In this document: in pieces, positions 61,891-64,000 of the stretch
How the letters are laid out: each line of letters opens with the position of its first letter
Numbering within the stretch: position 1 is the stretch's first letter
Assembly (NCBI GenBank): GCA_025594325.1
Contig: JANHCV010000014.1
Span: 744,001-808,000, forward strand
From: Blastocladiella emersonii ATCC 22665
Taxonomy: Eukaryota > Blastocladiomycota > Blastocladiomycetes > Blastocladiales > Blastocladiaceae
Length of the DNA: 64,000 nucleotides
Direction: 5' to 3'
The notes under the pieces: model-generated
What the model was told of the DNA's origin: nothing
Seen by the model: the letters and a program-made list of their open reading frames with translations, nothing else
Databases searched by the model: none
Translations under genes and position numbers: made by a program

Positions 61891-64000
61891 TTAGGCCGAC
61901 GACTTGCCCATGACGAGCGCGAGGAGGGCCATGCGGACGTAGAGCCCGTAGCGCATCTGGCGGAAGTACGCCGAGCGGGCGTCGTAGTCGACGTCGGGGC
62001 TGATCTCGTTGATGCGCGGGAGCGGGTGCATGACGATCATGTGGTCCTTGGCCTTGGCCATCACGTCGTTGGTGATCACGTACGCGTCCTTGACGCGCTC
62101 GTACTCGGCGAGGTCGGTGCCGAACCGCTCCTTCTGCACGCGCGTCACGTACAGGACGTCCGTGGTGGCGATGAAGTCGTCGAGGTTGGTCGACGACACC
62201 TGCTTGACGCCGGCGGCGCGGAGCTCGGCCTGGATCTCGTCGGGCATGGCGAGCGACGCGGGGCTGCAGTAGTTTAGCTTGACGTCGTACATGGCGAGCA
62301 GCTTGACGAGCGAGTGGACCGTGCGCCCGTTCTTGAGGTCGCCGACGAGCGTGATTGTGAGCCCGTTGACGGACCCGAGCTCCTCGCGGATCGTGTACAC
62401 GTCGAGGAACGCCTGCGTCGGGTGCTCGCCGACGCCGTCGCCAGCGTTGATGACCGGGATCTTGGCCACCTTGGCGGCCAGAGACGCCGAACCCTTCTCG
62501 GGGTGGCGGAGGACGAGGCAGTCCGAGTACGCCGCGAGCGTGCGCACCGTGTCGGCAAAGGACTCGCCCTTGGCAATCGACGACGTGATCTGGTTGACGG
62601 CGAGCACGTTGCCGCCCAGGCGCTGCCACGCCGACTCGAACGAGCAGCACGTGCGCGTCGACGGCTCGTAGAACGCCGAGCACATGACGCGGCCCTGGAG
62701 GAAGTTGACCGCCTGCCCGCGCTCCACGAGGTTGCGCATCTCCTGCGCCACGTTGAACAGCGTGTGCAGCTCGTTGCGCGTGAACTGCTGCACCGAGAGC
62801 ACGTGCTTGCGGTAGAAGGGCGACTTGACGAGCGTCGCCGAGGCGGTCGCCGAGGCCAGCGTCGACGGCGTGGCGACCGAGCCCGACGTCAGGTACGACG
62901 TCGACCCGGCCTGCTGCGCGGCCGCCGCGAGGAGCTGCTGCTGCTGCGCCTGCGACGACGAGATGCGGCGCTTGCGGAGCTCGGCAATGTCGAGCACGTC
63001 GCCGTCGAGCGAGTCGAGGGCCATGGCGGCGGGCGTCGCCGCGACGGCCGTGGTCTTGGCGAACCGGGGCGACTTGAGGCCAGCAGCAGCGGCAGCCGCC
63101 GACGCGGGCGCCGAGGCGGGGACCGCGACCGAGCCGGGGGTCGTCGGGACCTGCGGGACGGCCGACGAGGTGACGGCGCCGACGTGGACGAGCGACGGCA
63201 GCGTCTCGGCGAACGTGCCGTCGAGGAACAGGGTCTTGTCCTGCATGAGCACGCGCGACACGACCGCGTCGGGGCGGTCCTCGAGCTCGATGGCCGACTC
63301 GACCTGGACGTCGAAGATGCGCTTGGGCGCGTAGTAGATCTTCTCGACGAGCTCGTCCTCGGACATGCCCTGCTTGTGCATCACGTCGAGCAGCTGCGAC
63401 AGGGCGTCGCGCTCCTCGCCCTTGCGGACGCCGAACGCGTCGACGACGTCGAGGTACTTCCAGTACATGGACCCGGTCGACGGCGCGGCCGCCGCGGCGA
63501 GCTGCGAGATGTGCGCGTCGCAGGTGACGTGCACGCCGCGCTCCTTGGCCATGGACACGAGCTCGACGTCGTCGGCGCGGAGCGCCGTGACGTGGACCGC
63601 CTTGTTGTGCATTGAGCACAGGAACAGGAGCGACGCGAGGGCGGCGCCCTGGGCCGACGTGACGAGGGGCTTGACGGCGGTCGAGATCTTGCGCGAGACG
63701 GTGGCGAGGTCGTTGGTGACCTCGGCCGACGTGACAGCCGTCGCGTCGACGCACGCCACGATGCCCGAGGCGAGGCACGTCTTGGCGTCGCGGGCGGGGT
63801 CGAGGACGATCCAGCCGGGCAGGCGCAGCGTCTTGTAGGACGTCTGGAAGTCGAGGGCGAGCACGTCGAACTTGGACTCGGGGTTGCGGGCGAGCGCCTC
63901 GATGAACAGCTTGGCGCACTTGACGTTGGTGATGAGCGGGACCGCGAGGTCGACGGCCATGCGGCGCGACCGGTACCCGCGCGACATGTACGACGCCGGC
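61891..64000 (-). CDS. URA2: URA2-type pyrimidine biosynthesis protein, C-terminal part
   Basis: 3' part of the multifunctional carbamoyl-phosphate synthase / aspartate transcarbamylase gene (first two steps of UMP synthesis); the gene runs off the right edge with the frame open to 64000. About 703 codons are visible. It begins in the end of the CPS regulatory (MGS-like) domain (RRMAVDLAVPLITNVKCAKL), followed by a dihydroorotase-like domain (about residues 45-300). In an active enzyme LPG is followed by the metal-binding HxH; here it reads LPGWIVLDPARDAKT, so this domain is inactive, as in fungal Ura2. After a Ser/Ala-rich linker comes aspartate transcarbamylase from about residue 390: FYEPSTRTCCSFESAW (carbamoyl phosphate-binding STRT, about 439), NAGDGVGEHPTQAFLD (about 515), MHPLPRINEI (about 652). 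Stop at 61891. No intron seen in this part. Confidence 0.94.
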   Translation of the reverse strand, partial: PASYMSRGYRSRRMAVDLAVPLITNVKCAKLFIEALARNPESKFDVLALDFQTSYKTLRLPGWIVLDPARDAKTCLASGIVACVDATAVTSAEVTNDLATVSRKISTAVKPLVTSAQGAALASLLFLCSMHNKAVHVTALRADDVELVSMAKERGVHVTCDAHISQLAAAAAPSTGSMYWKYLDVVDAFGVRKGEERDALSQLLDVMHKQGMSEDELVEKIYYAPKRIFDVQVESAIELEDRPDAVVSRVLMQDKTLFLDGTFAETLPSLVHVGAVTSSAVPQVPTTPGSVAVPASAPASAAAAAAGLKSPRFAKTTAVAATPAAMALDSLDGDVLDIAELRKRRISSSQAQQQQLLAAAAQQAGSTSYLTSGSVATPSTLASATASATLVKSPFYRKHVLSVQQFTRNELHTLFNVAQEMRNLVERGQAVNFLQGRVMCSAFYEPSTRTCCSFESAWQRLGGNVLAVNQITSSIAKGESFADTVRTLAAYSDCLVLRHPEKGSASLAAKVAKIPVINAGDGVGEHPTQAFLDVYTIREELGSVNGLTITLVGDLKNGRTVHSLVKLLAMYDVKLNYCSPASLAMPDEIQAELRAAGVKQVSSTNLDDFIATTDVLYVTRVQKERFGTDLAEYERVKDAYVITNDVMAKAKDHMIVMHPLPRINEISPDVDYDARSAYFRQMRYGLYVRMALLALVMGKSSA

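Noticed and set aside
1-64000. A nuclear code in which TGA, TAG and TAA are all sense
   Set aside because: Intact genes end cleanly at TAA, TAG and TGA where homology ends, so a wholesale code change does not fit.

Overview
The window is nuclear DNA from a GC-rich eukaryote. Genes are split by very uniform short introns of about 55-75 bp that start GTACG and end TAG. Fungal-type housekeeping genes (midasin; a URA2-type protein whose dihydroorotase-like domain has lost its metal-binding His motif) sit among large families of divergent F-box-like, ankyrin-like and LRR proteins. This suggests an early-diverging zoosporic fungus, perhaps Blastocladiomycota, but that placement is inference from style and content and nothing here proves it.

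Layout. (1) 0.1-15 kb: a minus-strand cluster of two families, a two-exon F-box-like family (141-2593, 2965-5411) and an ankyrin-like 'WW' family (5612-6784, 9846-11030, 12322-13494, 13711-14901), split by a decayed Helentron (6952-9811) and a small membrane-protein gene (11158-11758). (2) 15.7-19.9 kb: an eight-exon membrane-anchored protein with a SPRY-like region. (3) 20-26.3 kb: a graveyard holding an ankyrin-like fragment, a 5'-truncated Helentron, a damaged F-box-like gene, and an ankyrin-like pseudogene cut by a LINE-type fragment. (4) 26.7-35.8 kb: midasin with all six AAA P-loops but no C-terminal MIDAS half. (5) 36.6-51.5 kb: a family of five-exon small proteins with one C-terminal membrane helix (family A), F-box-like relatives that share its last exons, two head-to-head LRR genes, and a third Helentron with exact ends. 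(6) 51.6-59.6 kb: an LRR receptor-like gene whose 24-residue repeats are each one exon, interrupted by a complete Ty1/copia element (52248-58812) with 255-bp LTRs and an ACCAG target duplication. (7) 60.4-64 kb: a paralogue of the small membrane protein, then the 3' part of URA2 running off the end.

The most striking pattern is nonsense codons. At least nine otherwise intact reading frames in the multigene families carry a single in-frame stop (TGA, TAG or TAA) while homology continues in the same frame. Two replace the first Trp of a conserved WW pair, two sit at exactly codon 13 of neighbouring family A genes, and one lies inside a Cys-X-X-Cys pair. Midasin, URA2, the SPRY-like gene and the copia polyprotein have none. 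Young pseudogenes made by point mutation are the default explanation. Programmed readthrough is the alternative worth testing.
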